Below, piece after piece: positions 22,145 through 30,923 of a stretch of DNA of 64,000 nucleotides. This DNA comes from an uncultured Bacteroidales bacterium (GTDB lineage: Bacteria > Bacteroidota > Bacteroidia > Bacteroidales > Paludibacteraceae), in contig CACYZT010000003.1 in NCBI GenBank assembly GCA_902778935.1, forward strand, positions 62,001 through 126,000. The letters run 5' to 3'. Numbering within the stretch: position 1 is the stretch's first letter; every line of letters starts with the position of its first letter. The translations under genes were made by a program, and so were the position numbers. The notes under the pieces are model-generated. The model was not told the DNA's origin. It saw only the letters and a program-made list of their open reading frames with translations, and ran no database searches.

Positions 22145-23055
22145 CAGTCTTGATATTTTGAAAGTTGATACTCTAGATCTTTGCGGAACTCGTCCCGCAA
22201 CCATTGAGGTTTTAAGACCTCTAAAACCTTGCCATGCTTGCGTAATTCCTGCTTGAACTCAAACGCCGGTACAAGGTTATATCTGAAGATAGAGAATTGC
22301 TCTTGGCGTTCAATCTCCGTTTGTGAAGGGTGCAAGGGCAATGAGCGCAAAAAATTAGCTTGGTATGCCTCTATCTTTATTTCAACCTCTTGCAGCTCAT
22401 CTTCCATGCCGCTCACTCCATACACATTGCGGAAATAGAATTCGGCATCAAAATCCTTCGGCAGCTGATATTTCTGCGTGGTAGGCTCCAGAGCGTGAAT
22501 ACGGTCGAGCGAATAAATGAGCGTCTTATCTCTCCCGACGGAATGCGCCAACATATACCAGCGCTGTTTGAACATCTTCAGGCAATAAGGCTCTACCATA
22601 AACGTGGACGGCTCTGTTTTAGCGTAGCCTTGGTAAGTCATTTCCAAGACGCAGCTATCGCGCATAGCTTCTACAACCGTCGTGAGGAACTTCTCGCCGG
22701 AAGGAACATGTTCATACAAAATGCGATGACGCAGTTCCTTACTATCTTTGATAAGCGAGTTCATTGCAAAGAGTTGGAACATGCGATTACGCCAATCGTC
22801 GCTATGCAAGTTGTTTCCATCCTCAATGTAGTACTCGCCGCGCGTATTGCATTGGATAGTGACGTCGAAAAGCAGTTCCACATTATTGCGCCAGCGGTGG
22901 AAGGTACATTCCGGAATAGAATCCGTTTTGTAATCATTCACGGACGCACGCGCCCATTTATCATCTATAGCGGCGCGGGTGATTGGTCCGCGTGCGATAG
23001 TGTTTACAAGCCATATGTAACACTCAAAAAGATACGAAGTTGATGATTTGTTCAT
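22144..23055 (-). CDS. WYL-domain transcriptional regulator
   Basis: The 303-residue protein has an N-terminal winged-helix region (about 1-85) and a WYL domain around residues 125-205 (TYQGYAKTEPSTFMVEPYCLKMFKQRWYMLAHS, then IYSLDRIHAL in two blocks). A C-terminal WCX-like extension ends LEYQLSKYQD. WYL regulators include PafBC and the defence repressors BrxR and CapW, which bind inverted repeats and respond to nucleic-acid or nucleotide signals. The start at 23055 fits the promoter at 23075-23114; the longer frame would begin inside the -7 box. The 17-bp inverted repeat in its own promoter suggests autoregulation. Confidence 0.9.
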   Translation of the reverse strand: MNKSSTSYLFECYIWLVNTIARGPITRAAIDDKWARASVNDYKTDSIPECTFHRWRNNVELLFDVTIQCNTRGEYYIEDGNNLHSDDWRNRMFQLFAMNSLIKDSKELRHRILYEHVPSGEKFLTTVVEAMRDSCVLEMTYQGYAKTEPSTFMVEPYCLKMFKQRWYMLAHSVGRDKTLIYSLDRIHALEPTTQKYQLPKDFDAEFYFRNVYGVSGMEDELQEVEIKIEAYQANFLRSLPLHPSQTEIERQEQFSIFRYNLVPAFEFKQELRKHGKVLEVLKPQWLRDEFRKDLEYQLSKYQD

Positions 23056-23074
23056 AATGCGAATTTTCGTTTGA

Positions 23075-23114
23075 CGCTGCAAAAGTACTACATTATTCTT
23101 TCACAAGATGAAAG
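23075..23114 (-). promoter_or_regulatory. Promoter with WYL-type operator, regulator/nuclease operon
   Basis: TACTTTTG (23080-23087) is the -7 box on the minus strand. CTTTCA-N5-TGAAAG (23098-23114) starts 10 nt upstream over the -33 region. Apart from five substitutions the 40-nt block equals the promoter at 19593-19632, and the first transcribed bases (GCAGCGT) are also identical. The four half-sites are unchanged while the 5-nt centre differs, as expected for a dimer-binding site. Confidence 0.8.
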
Positions 23115-23256
23115 TCGCCACAAAATTACACAAAAAAAATGACATACACAAATTTGTACGTCATTTCTTTTGTATTTTTAGTATATTTAGGCTTATTACG
23201 CTTCTTTTGGCGCTCCCTTGCGCCATGTATGTCTATGTATTATTTATTTTGCCCTT

Positions 23257-23299
23257 TTTCCGTCTATGTTTTCCCCGATTAGCGGGGACAACCTCATGC
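23257..23299. repeat. Decayed copy of an internal yceD segment
   Basis: Blocks of 12 (TTTCCGTCTATG), 9 (TTTTCCCCG) and 11 (GACAACCTCAT) bases match 15991-16034 inside yceD in the same order and orientation. The blocks are separated by small gaps and substitutions, and here the frame is broken. The copy also contains TCCCCG-N5-CGGGGA (23272-23288), a small hairpin that might act as the pheS terminator. Confidence 0.55.
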
Positions 23300-23334
23300 T
23301 GCAGAGTTCAGCGTGCCCAAACGGAGTTATGGTT

Positions 23335-24375
23335 TTAGCAGCTCTCGAATTGCTTAAGGAAGCGGACGTCGTTTTCGGAGAAGAGACGAAGGTCCTTGAC
23401 GCGGTATTTGAGGTTCGTGATACGCTCTACACCCATTCCGAAGGCATAACCGCTATATTCCTTACTGTCAATGCCGCAGGCCTCCAGCACATTCGGATCC
23501 ACCATGCCGCATCCGAGGATTTCCACCCATCCTGTTCCTTTGCAGAACGAGCAACCGGTTCCGCCGCAGATATTACAACTGATATCCATCTCGGCACTCG
23601 GTTCCGTGAACGGGAAATAAGACGGACGCAGACGAATCTTCGTATCCGCGCCGAACATCTCCTTACTGAAATAAAGCAACGCTTCGCGCAAGTCAGCAAA
23701 GCTGACATTCTTGTCGATATAAAGACCTTCCACCTGATGGAAGAAACAATGCGCACGGGCAGAAATAGCCTCATTGCGGTACACACGTCCCGGGCAAAGG
23801 ACGCGAATAGGCGGTTTCTGGCTCGTCATGACGCGCGTCTGGACAGAAGAGGTGTGCGAACGAAGCAACACATCCGTCGGTTTCTGCACGCCTATCTCTT
23901 TTTCTATAAAGAACGTGTCCTGCATGTCGCGCGCAGGATGCTCGGGCGCAAAATTCAACATGCCATACACATGCTTGTCATCCTCCACTTCCGGTCCTTG
24001 CGCGATAGTAAAACCAATACGGGAGAAGATGTCCTCTATCTCCTCGCGCACAAGCGACAAAGGATGACGCGTACCCAATTCAATCGGATCAGGCGTGCGC
24101 GTCAAGTCCAAACGGTCTGTCTCTGCCTTTTTCTCCTCAAACTGCTCACGCAAGCAATTAATCCGTCCTTCCGTCTCCTGGCGTAACTGATTCAACAACT
24201 GTCCTAACTCCCTTTTCTGATCGTTCGGCACATCGCGAAACTCATTGAAAAGCGCGGTAATCTCACCTTTCTTACTAAGATATTTGATACGCAGCGCCTC
24301 GAGCTCCTCCGCATTAGCAGCTTGCAAGCCGGGCACCTGTTTCAGCAATTCTTGAATATGTTCTTTTAATGCCAT
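23335..24375 (-). CDS. pheS: Phenylalanine-tRNA ligase alpha subunit
   Basis: The 346-residue protein has the N-terminal coiled-coil tRNA-binding arm (residues ~1-90) and the class II catalytic core. Landmarks are HPLSLV, the motif 2 region CPGRVYRNEAISARAHCFFHQVEG, RPSYFPFTEPSAEM and the motif 3 region GYAFGMGVERI. A Cys-rich insertion (CNICGGTGCSFC) near residue 275 is usual in Bacteroidetes PheS and may bind zinc. It attaches phenylalanine to tRNA together with PheT, which is not in this window. It is transcribed alone from the promoter at 24402-24432, divergent from the MBL hydrolase gene. Confidence 0.97.
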   Translation of the reverse strand: MALKEHIQELLKQVPGLQAANAEELEALRIKYLSKKGEITALFNEFRDVPNDQKRELGQLLNQLRQETEGRINCLREQFEEKKAETDRLDLTRTPDPIELGTRHPLSLVREEIEDIFSRIGFTIAQGPEVEDDKHVYGMLNFAPEHPARDMQDTFFIEKEIGVQKPTDVLLRSHTSSVQTRVMTSQKPPIRVLCPGRVYRNEAISARAHCFFHQVEGLYIDKNVSFADLREALLYFSKEMFGADTKIRLRPSYFPFTEPSAEMDISCNICGGTGCSFCKGTGWVEILGCGMVDPNVLEACGIDSKEYSGYAFGMGVERITNLKYRVKDLRLFSENDVRFLKQFESC

Positions 24376-24401
24376 AATTCGGTTAAATTACAAATTTGCT
24401 G

Positions 24402-24432
24402 CAAATTTACTGCTTTTTTTTGATATACGCAA
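24402..24432 (-). promoter_or_regulatory. pheS promoter
   Basis: TAAATTTG (24402-24409) and TTG (24430-24432) on the minus strand, 20 nt apart; back-to-back with the plus-strand promoter at 24450-24480. Confidence 0.75.
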
Positions 24433-24449
24433 ATAAAAGAAGCAAAAAT

Positions 24450-24480
24450 TTGCACAGGTCATTTTTTTTTCGTACCTTTG
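24450..24480 (+). promoter_or_regulatory. Promoter of the MBL-fold hydrolase gene
   Basis: TTG (24450-24452) and TACCTTTG (24473-24480), 20 nt apart. The start codon follows 14 nt after the -7 box, so the leader is very short. Confidence 0.8.
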
Positions 24481-24494
24481 CAGTCGATTTGAGT

Positions 24495-25577
24495 ATGAAA
24501 AAGAGTATAAAAATGGTATTGTTTCTTCTTCTGGTGCTTTTCGGAGTAAGCTTGGCTATGCTCTTCCACCCTGCATTCGGACTATGGCGACATCGTTCGA
24601 CAGAGCGTATTCAGGCATCGCCTAACTACCGCGACGGGATGTTCCAAAACCAAGAACCGACCATCCAATTCACGGGTTCGGTTAATGACCGAGACAAGAA
24701 GAAAAACGCCTTAGGGACCTTATGGCGATTTATGACTAACAAGGACCCTTTACGGGTACCGCAAGAGCCATTACCTTCGGTCAAGACGGACATAAAGAGT
24801 TTGCCAACAGATAGCGATTGGCTTGTTTGGTTCGGACATTCCTCGTATCTGTTTTGCCTAAAAGGCAAGCTTGTTCTCGTAGATCCGATTTTTCAGCCCA
24901 AATGGCCATCATCGTTGATGTTGAAGGCGTTTCCAGGCACAGCCATCTACCAACCGGACGACATGCCGGATATCGATGTGCTGGTTGTAACGCACGAACA
25001 CTGGGACCACATGGATTACGCTGCGCTGAAGGCGCTCCGCGAGCGTGTCCAGACTGTGGTCTGCCCTCTCGGTATAGCCGACTATCTGCGTTTCTGGGGT
25101 TATAGCGACGAGCAAATAACTGAAATGGATTGGTACGAGAGTCAGTCAGTTCGCTGCGGGATGAAAATCACCTGCTTGCCGACGCGTCATTTCTCCAACA
25201 GGCTGTTAGGCAAACGCAATCAGACCTTGTGGGCTTCGTTCATGGTTGAAGCCGCGGAGCGCAAAGTATATATCGGCGGCGACGGAGGTTATGACAAGCG
25301 TTTCAAAGAAATCCGCGAGCATTTCGGTTCGGTCGATTTAGCCTTCCTGGAGAATGGTCAGTACAACTCGAATTGGCGATATATTCATACCATGCCGGAA
25401 GACCTTGAGAAAGCCATCCTTGACCTGCAAGCCAAGCATGTTTTCACCGTCCATCATGACAAGTTTGCGCTTTCCGTTCATCCGTGGAACGAGCCGGACA
25501 GTATAGCCCAAGAGATTGCCGCCAAACAGCACATTTCTCTTTTGGATGCTCCAATAGGAGCAGTCGTGAATTTTTGA
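24495..25577 (+). CDS. MBL-fold metallohydrolase, NAPE-PLD/UlaG-like
   Basis: The start at 24495 (MKKSIKMVLFLLLVLF) gives 360 residues with an N-terminal membrane anchor or uncleaved signal (about 6-26). Earlier in-frame ATGs lie in the promoter. The metal-binding motif HEHWDH (H167, H169, D171, H172) is complete, with a further His in PTRHFSNR, an Asp in GGDGGYD and a final HHD. The sequence resembles the NAPE-hydrolysing phospholipase D branch of the superfamily, so a phospholipid or lactone substrate in the periplasm is plausible. It is followed after 41 nt by a flavoprotein gene and may share its transcript. Confidence 0.88.
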   Translation: MKKSIKMVLFLLLVLFGVSLAMLFHPAFGLWRHRSTERIQASPNYRDGMFQNQEPTIQFTGSVNDRDKKKNALGTLWRFMTNKDPLRVPQEPLPSVKTDIKSLPTDSDWLVWFGHSSYLFCLKGKLVLVDPIFQPKWPSSLMLKAFPGTAIYQPDDMPDIDVLVVTHEHWDHMDYAALKALRERVQTVVCPLGIADYLRFWGYSDEQITEMDWYESQSVRCGMKITCLPTRHFSNRLLGKRNQTLWASFMVEAAERKVYIGGDGGYDKRFKEIREHFGSVDLAFLENGQYNSNWRYIHTMPEDLEKAILDLQAKHVFTVHHDKFALSVHPWNEPDSIAQEIAAKQHISLLDAPIGAVVNF

Positions 25578-25618
25578 CAAACCATAACCCATAAAAACAA
25601 TATTCAATTCTTACCCCA

Positions 25619-26242
25619 ATGAAAGTATTACTTATTAATGGTTCTCCGCGCAAGAACGGCAACACTTTTACCGCACTTAGCGAAATATCAAACACCTTAA
25701 AAACCGAAGGTATCGAGTCGGAGATTGTATGGATAGGCAACAAGCCCGTTCGCGGATGTATCGCTTGCGGGACCTGCAAAACCAAAGGTAACGGACGTTG
25801 TATTTTCGACGATGACGTTTGCAATTCCATTTCCGCCAAATTCGCCGAATCGGACGGATTTGTCTTTGGTTCACCGGTCTATTATGGCCAGCCGAATGGT
25901 GCTCTTCTCTCCATCATGCAGCGTGCGTTCTTCTCCAACGGCGCTCAGTTGCAAAACAAACCTGCAGCCGTGGTGACTATCTGCCGCCGAGGAGGCGCGA
26001 CTGCGGCATTCGAAGCACTCCAAATGCCCTTACAAATGATGAATATGCCGTTGGCAACATCGCAGTACTGGAACATCGCTTACGGCCGCGAGGAAGGCCA
26101 AACGGCTCAAGACACAGAGGGCATGCAGACGATGCGCACTCTTGCACACAACCTTGCTTGGATGATTCGCGGTCTGCGAGGCGAAAACGCACCTTCTTTG
26201 CCCGAACGCGAACCATGGCAACCGATGCATTTTATTCGATAG
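25619..26242 (+). CDS. Flavodoxin-family NAD(P)H-dependent FMN reductase
   Basis: The 207-residue protein begins MKVLLINGSPRKNGNTF, the FMN phosphate-binding loop of the NADPH-dependent FMN reductase/flavodoxin fold. It has CIACGTCKTKGNGRC near residue 50, as in iron-sulfur-flavoprotein relatives, and GSPVYYGQPNGALLSIMQR near residue 85. It likely reduces quinones, azo or other small acceptors; the true substrate is unknown. A terminator hairpin follows at 26263-26296. Confidence 0.88.
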   Translation: MKVLLINGSPRKNGNTFTALSEISNTLKTEGIESEIVWIGNKPVRGCIACGTCKTKGNGRCIFDDDVCNSISAKFAESDGFVFGSPVYYGQPNGALLSIMQRAFFSNGAQLQNKPAAVVTICRRGGATAAFEALQMPLQMMNMPLATSQYWNIAYGREEGQTAQDTEGMQTMRTLAHNLAWMIRGLRGENAPSLPEREPWQPMHFIR

Positions 26243-26262
26243 TTATCAGGTATTAACCTAAT

Positions 26263-26296
26263 GGAGACGACACCATCAAGTGCCGCCTCTTTTTTT
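26263..26296 (+). terminator. Rho-independent terminator after the flavoprotein gene
   Basis: GAGACGACAC pairs with GTGCCGCCTC (two A-C mismatches) around a 6-nt loop, followed by a run of seven T. Confidence 0.75.
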
Positions 26297-26333
26297 GTTC
26301 TTTGGCATAAAAATAACGAAATGTGCATAAATA

Positions 26334-26365
26334 TTTGCACAATTCATTTTTTTTTTGTACCTTTG
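26334..26365 (+). promoter_or_regulatory. Promoter of the esterase lipoprotein gene
   Basis: TTTG (26334-26337) and TACCTTTG (26358-26365), 20 nt apart. Confidence 0.85.
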
Positions 26366-26386
26366 CACGATTTTTATGTAATAAAG

Positions 26387-27145
26387 ATGAAAAAGAGTTT
26401 TATTTTCGCAGTTATTATTGGTATCGCGGGCATGCTAAGCGCGTGCAGCACGAGTGTGCAAAAGGCGCAGAAAGAAGTGATAGCAGGGACTGTGAGTCCC
26501 GACACGATTAACGGTATTCCCTGTCGCGTGTATGTGCCTTGCGATTATTGCCAACGAACAGACGAGATATTCCCTGTGCTGTATCTGCAGCACGGTATGT
26601 GGGGCAACGAGCACGACTGGACAGAGAAAGGCCGGTTAGTAGCTATCATGGACTCCCTACTCCGTCTTGGTTCCGTTCGCGAGATGGTGGTTATTATGCC
26701 GGACAACTGTCCGAGCAGACCTACAGCCGAGGAAGAGCGGAGCAACGCTATGTCCGGTTTCTGGGAGGAACAGTTCCCTACCTTCATGGCTCAATCCGAA
26801 AGCCGTTACCGTATTTCTTCGAAGCCGGAGATGCGTGCGGTAGCCGGTTTGTCCATGGGCGGATACCATACCATGCGCGTTTCGTCCGTTCTGGACGGGC
26901 AGTTCGCATATGTGGGTTTATTCTCGCCGGCGACAATCCGAAATTTGTCCGCACCGAGTTCGGCTCGCGTACTATGGTTGGCCATCGGCACCGAGGATTT
27001 TCTATACAACGACGTCCAGACCTATCGCCACCTGCTCGAGCAGCAACACATCGAATACACCTATTTCGAGAGTACCGGTGGTCACGAATGGCCGAATTGG
27101 CAAGAATACCTCGTGCGCTTCTTGCCCAAACTGTTTAAAGATTGA
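26387..27145 (+). CDS. Lipoprotein alpha/beta-hydrolase (putative esterase family)
   Basis: Starting at 26387, just after the promoter, the 252-residue protein has a lipoprotein signal peptide (LSAC, modified Cys at residue 20). An esterase-D-type fold follows, with the nucleophile elbow GLSMGG (S156), an acid at about D204 (GTED) and the histidine H233 (GGHEW). This group includes feruloyl/acetyl-xylan esterases and S-formylglutathione hydrolases; a lipid-anchored member probably acts on polysaccharide esters or related compounds in the periplasm or on the surface. Bactofilin follows after 21 nt. Confidence 0.9.
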   Translation: MKKSFIFAVIIGIAGMLSACSTSVQKAQKEVIAGTVSPDTINGIPCRVYVPCDYCQRTDEIFPVLYLQHGMWGNEHDWTEKGRLVAIMDSLLRLGSVREMVVIMPDNCPSRPTAEEERSNAMSGFWEEQFPTFMAQSESRYRISSKPEMRAVAGLSMGGYHTMRVSSVLDGQFAYVGLFSPATIRNLSAPSSARVLWLAIGTEDFLYNDVQTYRHLLEQQHIEYTYFESTGGHEWPNWQEYLVRFLPKLFKD

Positions 27146-27166
27146 AAATTGTAAAATTGAGATATT

Positions 27167-27529
27167 ATGGCAAATGAGAAACAACAAAGCGGTATGATGT
27201 TCAACGCACTTACCGCAGGAAGTAAAATCGTAGGTAACATCACAGCAGATAGCGATTTCCGTATCGATGGTCTGATTGAAGGAGAAATCAATTGTACCGG
27301 CAAGATTGTAATCGGCGAAGCCGGTCGTGTCAAAGGTACGATTATGTGTCAGAACGCAGAGATATTAGGTCTGATGGACGGCAAGATCAGTTGCAGCCAA
27401 CAGTTGTCTCTCCGTGCAAGCGGAAAGATTCAAGGTGACGTACATACCAAGACGCTCATCGTAGAACCGGGTGCTCAGTTCAACGGTACATGCTCAATGG
27501 GAAACGACAAAGTTGCTCCCGTTAAATAG
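27167..27529 (+). CDS. Bactofilin
   Basis: The 120-residue protein is a polymer-forming bactofilin: repeated short strands make a beta-helix (ADSDFRIDGLIEGEINCTGK, VIGEAGRVKGTI, LSLRASGKIQGDV, LIVEPGAQFNGTC), flanked by short disordered ends. Bactofilins form nucleotide-free filaments at the inner face of the membrane and often recruit cell-wall enzymes. It lies between a lipoprotein esterase and DUF1015 and is probably transcribed from 26334-26365. Confidence 0.93.
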   Translation: MANEKQQSGMMFNALTAGSKIVGNITADSDFRIDGLIEGEINCTGKIVIGEAGRVKGTIMCQNAEILGLMDGKISCSQQLSLRASGKIQGDVHTKTLIVEPGAQFNGTCSMGNDKVAPVK

Positions 27530-27581
27530 TTAAAGGGTTAAAATGGTTTTGATTGTCTCAAAACGTTAAATTGTTAGTATC

Positions 27582-28820
27582 ATGAAGATTAAACCGTTTC
27601 GAGGAATTCGCCCGCCCAAAGAGTTGGTGGAACACGTAAGCAGTCGTCCGTACGACGTGCTCAACTCAGACGAGGCCAGACAGGAAGCAGCGGGCAACGA
27701 GATGAGCCTTTACCACATCATCAAACCGGAGATTAACTTCGCTCCCGGCACCGACGAGCATGACCCGCGTGTCTATCCCGAGGCCAAACAACAATACCAG
27801 CGCTTCAAACTCAAAGGCTGGCTCGTTCAAGACCCCGGAGAGCGTTACTATGTGTATGCACAGACGATGAACGGTCGCACCCAGTACGGCCTTGTGGTCG
27901 GAGCATGGGTAGATGATTATCTCGAGGGACGAATCAAGAAACACGAACTGACGAGGCGAGACAAGGAAGAAGACCGCATGAAGCATGTACGCGTGCTCAA
28001 CGCAAATATGGAGCCGGTATTCTTTGCTTATCCGCATAGAGATGACTTGGATGCCATCGTTGCCAACGTATGTCAGGGCAAGCCGGAGTATGACTTTGTG
28101 GCCGCTCCGGAAGGATTCCGCCATACGTTCTGGGTGATTGACGACAAAGCGACGATTGAGAAAATAACATCCATCTTCGCCGAGATACCCGCTATGTACA
28201 TCGCTGACGGGCACCATCGTTCTGCGGCTGCAGCCGGCGTAGGAGCGGAATTAAAGGCGAAAGGACTAAAGGCGAATGGCGAATGGGAGTATTTCCTCGC
28301 AGTGTGCTTCCCCGACAATCAGCTGAATATCATTGACTACAACCGCGTAGTAAGAGATTTGAACGGGCTGAGCGAGGCTCAGTTCCTCGATGCGCTGAAA
28401 GCGGACTTTGAGGTTGAGGACAAGGGAACAGATATCTACAAGCCGAACCAACTGCATAATTTCAGTCTGTACCTCGGCGGACATTGGTATTCGCTGACAG
28501 CCAAAACCGGTCGTTACGACGATGCAGACCCTATAGGTGTGCTCGATGTGACCATCTCGAGTAACCTCATCCTGGACAAGATTCTTGGCATCAAAGACCT
28601 TCGTTCGGACAAGCGAATCGATTTCGTGGGCGGTATCCGTGGACTCGGCGAACTGAAACGCCGTGTAGATAGCGGAGAGATGAAAATGGCGTTGGCACTC
28701 TACCCCGTGACCATGAAACAAATCATCGACATCGCTGACTCCGGCAATATTATGCCTCCCAAGACCACTTGGTTCGAACCCAAACTGAGAAGTGGATTAG
28801 TGATACATGAATTAGAATAA
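27582..28820 (+). CDS. DUF1015 family protein
   Basis: The 412-residue cytosolic protein matches DUF1015 from its first residues (KPFRGIRPP, RPYDVLNSDEAR) through IADGHHRSAAA near residue 205, the strongest family signature, to the C-terminus. The function is not established; the conserved HHR suggests an enzyme. Around residues 225-235 (AKGLKANGEW) the DNA carries a degenerate repeat (TAAAGGCGAA, TAAAGGCGAAT), one of several short tandem repeats inside genes in this window. Confidence 0.93.
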   Translation: MKIKPFRGIRPPKELVEHVSSRPYDVLNSDEARQEAAGNEMSLYHIIKPEINFAPGTDEHDPRVYPEAKQQYQRFKLKGWLVQDPGERYYVYAQTMNGRTQYGLVVGAWVDDYLEGRIKKHELTRRDKEEDRMKHVRVLNANMEPVFFAYPHRDDLDAIVANVCQGKPEYDFVAAPEGFRHTFWVIDDKATIEKITSIFAEIPAMYIADGHHRSAAAAGVGAELKAKGLKANGEWEYFLAVCFPDNQLNIIDYNRVVRDLNGLSEAQFLDALKADFEVEDKGTDIYKPNQLHNFSLYLGGHWYSLTAKTGRYDDADPIGVLDVTISSNLILDKILGIKDLRSDKRIDFVGGIRGLGELKRRVDSGEMKMALALYPVTMKQIIDIADSGNIMPPKTTWFEPKLRSGLVIHELE

Positions 28821-28858
28821 GGACCGCTACGCTAAAGGAATAAGGACAAAAGACTTAA

Positions 28859-30922
28859 ATGAAACGGTCGAGTGTTTTTATATTGATTACGTTGTTGCTA
28901 TTCAGCAGCTGCGGGATACAGAAACGGGTGAAGAAGGCGGACAAGAAGTTCGCTATCGGTGAGTACTACATCGCGGCGGATATGTATAAGTCGTGCTATG
29001 GGCGTCTGAACAGCAAGAAAGACCGGGAGTTGAAAGGTTATGTCGCTTACAAACAAGGCGAGTGCTACCGGTTGATTAACAATCCGCGTGCAGCCAATTG
29101 TTATCAGAGTGCGTTGCGATGCAAGTACCATCTGCAGGACTCCACTATTTTCTTGCATTGCGGATTAGTCTTACAGTACCAAGGCAAATACAAGGATGCC
29201 GCCAAGAGTTATTCGCTTTACCTCGAATCCCACCCCGACAACTATGTAGCTCAAGCCAACCGCTATGCATGCAACAAGATTGACGAATGGCGAAAAGAAA
29301 CCAGCAGATACAAAGTTTCAGAGGCGAAGGAGTTCAACCAAAAGCGCACATCCAACTTCGCACCCATGTTTATCGGCGACAATTCAGATGCCATCATGTT
29401 CACTTCGAACCGACAGGAGAAAAGCAAAACAGGTTCAAAGAAATTGAAACGACCGAGTAACGTAACCGGCCAACAGTTATTCCAGCTCTATCAGACCCGA
29501 AAGAATGCTGCCGGCGAATGGGAAGACATCGAACTGGCAGAAGGTCTGTACGATGAGCCGGAGAATGAACAAAAGAATGACACAGCCGGTGGAGGCGGCA
29601 AACAAGCTGCGATAGCCGAGATGGGTGTTTGTTCGTTCACGCCTGACGGCCGAACGATGTATTTCACCTACTCCAAGCCTATTAACGGCAAAGACCTCGG
29701 CGCAAAGATTTATCGCAGCGACCGTGCGAGTGGCGAATGGGGAGAACCGCAAGAAGTGAAAATATTTGCGGATAGTTCTATCACCATCGGCCACCCGGCT
29801 CTCAACGTTACCGGCGACACACTTTATTTCGCGTGCGACGACCCGCGAGGCGAAGGAGGTAAAGATATATGGTGTGCAGAGTTGGACGGAAACGAATGGG
29901 TTAATCCTCAGCCGTTAGGCAAAGGAATCAACACAGCTGCCGACGAGATGTATCCGTATGTTCATGCAGACGGAACGCTGTATTTTGCATCCAATGGTCA
30001 TCCGGGTTACGGCGGTCTGGATATCTACAAAGCCGAACGGGACACGAACTTCACTGACACCATCGTTTGGGTGCTCTATAACATGGGTGCGCCTTTCAAT
30101 GGCATAGGTGATGACTTCGGTATTACCTTCGCCGGTAACAGTCAAGACGGTTTCTTCAGTTCCAACAAAGGAGACAAGAAGGGCTATGACAAAATATACC
30201 GTTTCTGGTTGCCGGAGATGGAGTTCATTGCCGAAGGTGTGGTCAATGATGAGCAAGGTAACCCTATATCGGACGCCAAACTGCGAATCGTCGGTTCGGA
30301 CGGAACGAACAGCAAGATTAACGCCCGTCACGACGGAACCTACAAAATCAAGCTGAAGAAAGATGTCAAATACGTTATGTTGGCCACCGCACGCGGTTAT
30401 CTCAACGCCAAAGAGCAATGGAACACGCTGGGATTGAAAGACAGCAAAACGTACGAAATGAATTTTGCTCTCAATCCTATCAGCAGGCCGGTTAAAATGG
30501 AGAACATCTTCTATGAGTTTGCCCGTTGGGAGATTACGAAAGCATCAGAAGAGGAATTGAACCGCCTCGTCAAACTGCTGAACGATAACCCGAACATCAC
30601 TATCGAGCTATCTGCGCACACCGACCTTGTGGGTAATGAAGAATACAACCTCGACCTGTCGCAGAAACGCGCACAGAGTTGTTGTGATTACCTCATCAAA
30701 CAAGGTATAGAGCGCGAACGTCTTACTCCAGTCGGTTATGGCAAGACCAAACCCGTCATCTGCGACAAGGCGCTCAACAAGCAGTACCCGTGGATTCCTG
30801 TTGACCAAGCGCTGGACGAGACATTCATCCTGGCTTTGCCGACAGACAAGCAAGAGATATGCAACCAAATCAACCGTAGAACAGAATTCAAGGTCCTAAA
30901 AACGACCTATAAACTATACTAA
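28859..30922 (+). CDS. porE: PorE-like type IX secretion lipoprotein (TPR, beta-propeller, CRD, OmpA domains)
   Basis: The 687-residue protein has a lipoprotein signal (SSC, Cys18), TPR-like helices (~25-150), PD40/WD40-like propeller blades (~160-450; for example [14 protein letters not shown] and [24 protein letters not shown]), a carboxypeptidase-regulatory-like domain (~460-535) and an OmpA peptidoglycan-binding domain (~555-687, [23 protein letters not shown]). This order is that of PorE of Porphyromonas, which ties the type IX secretion machinery to peptidoglycan. The symbol rests on domain order, not on neighbours. thyA starts one base after its stop. Confidence 0.82.
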   Translation: MKRSSVFILITLLLFSSCGIQKRVKKADKKFAIGEYYIAADMYKSCYGRLNSKKDRELKGYVAYKQGECYRLINNPRAANCYQSALRCKYHLQDSTIFLHCGLVLQYQGKYKDAAKSYSLYLESHPDNYVAQANRYACNKIDEWRKETSRYKVSEAKEFNQKRTSNFAPMFIGDNSDAIMFTSNRQEKSKTGSKKLKRPSNVTGQQLFQLYQTRKNAAGEWEDIELAEGLYDEPENEQKNDTAGGGGKQAAIAEMGVCSFTPDGRTMYFTYSKPINGKDLGAKIYRSDRASGEWGEPQEVKIFADSSITIGHPALNVTGDTLYFACDDPRGEGGKDIWCAELDGNEWVNPQPLGKGINTAADEMYPYVHADGTLYFASNGHPGYGGLDIYKAERDTNFTDTIVWVLYNMGAPFNGIGDDFGITFAGNSQDGFFSSNKGDKKGYDKIYRFWLPEMEFIAEGVVNDEQGNPISDAKLRIVGSDGTNSKINARHDGTYKIKLKKDVKYVMLATARGYLNAKEQWNTLGLKDSKTYEMNFALNPISRPVKMENIFYEFARWEITKASEEELNRLVKLLNDNPNITIELSAHTDLVGNEEYNLDLSQKRAQSCCDYLIKQGIERERLTPVGYGKTKPVICDKALNKQYPWIPVDQALDETFILALPTDKQEICNQINRRTEFKVLKTTYKLY

Positions 30923-30923
30923 C

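Noticed and set aside
16355-23334. Prophage or integrative element
   Set aside because: No integrase, transposase, phage structural, relaxase or tra gene is visible. Only the composition and the yceD fragment hint at transfer.
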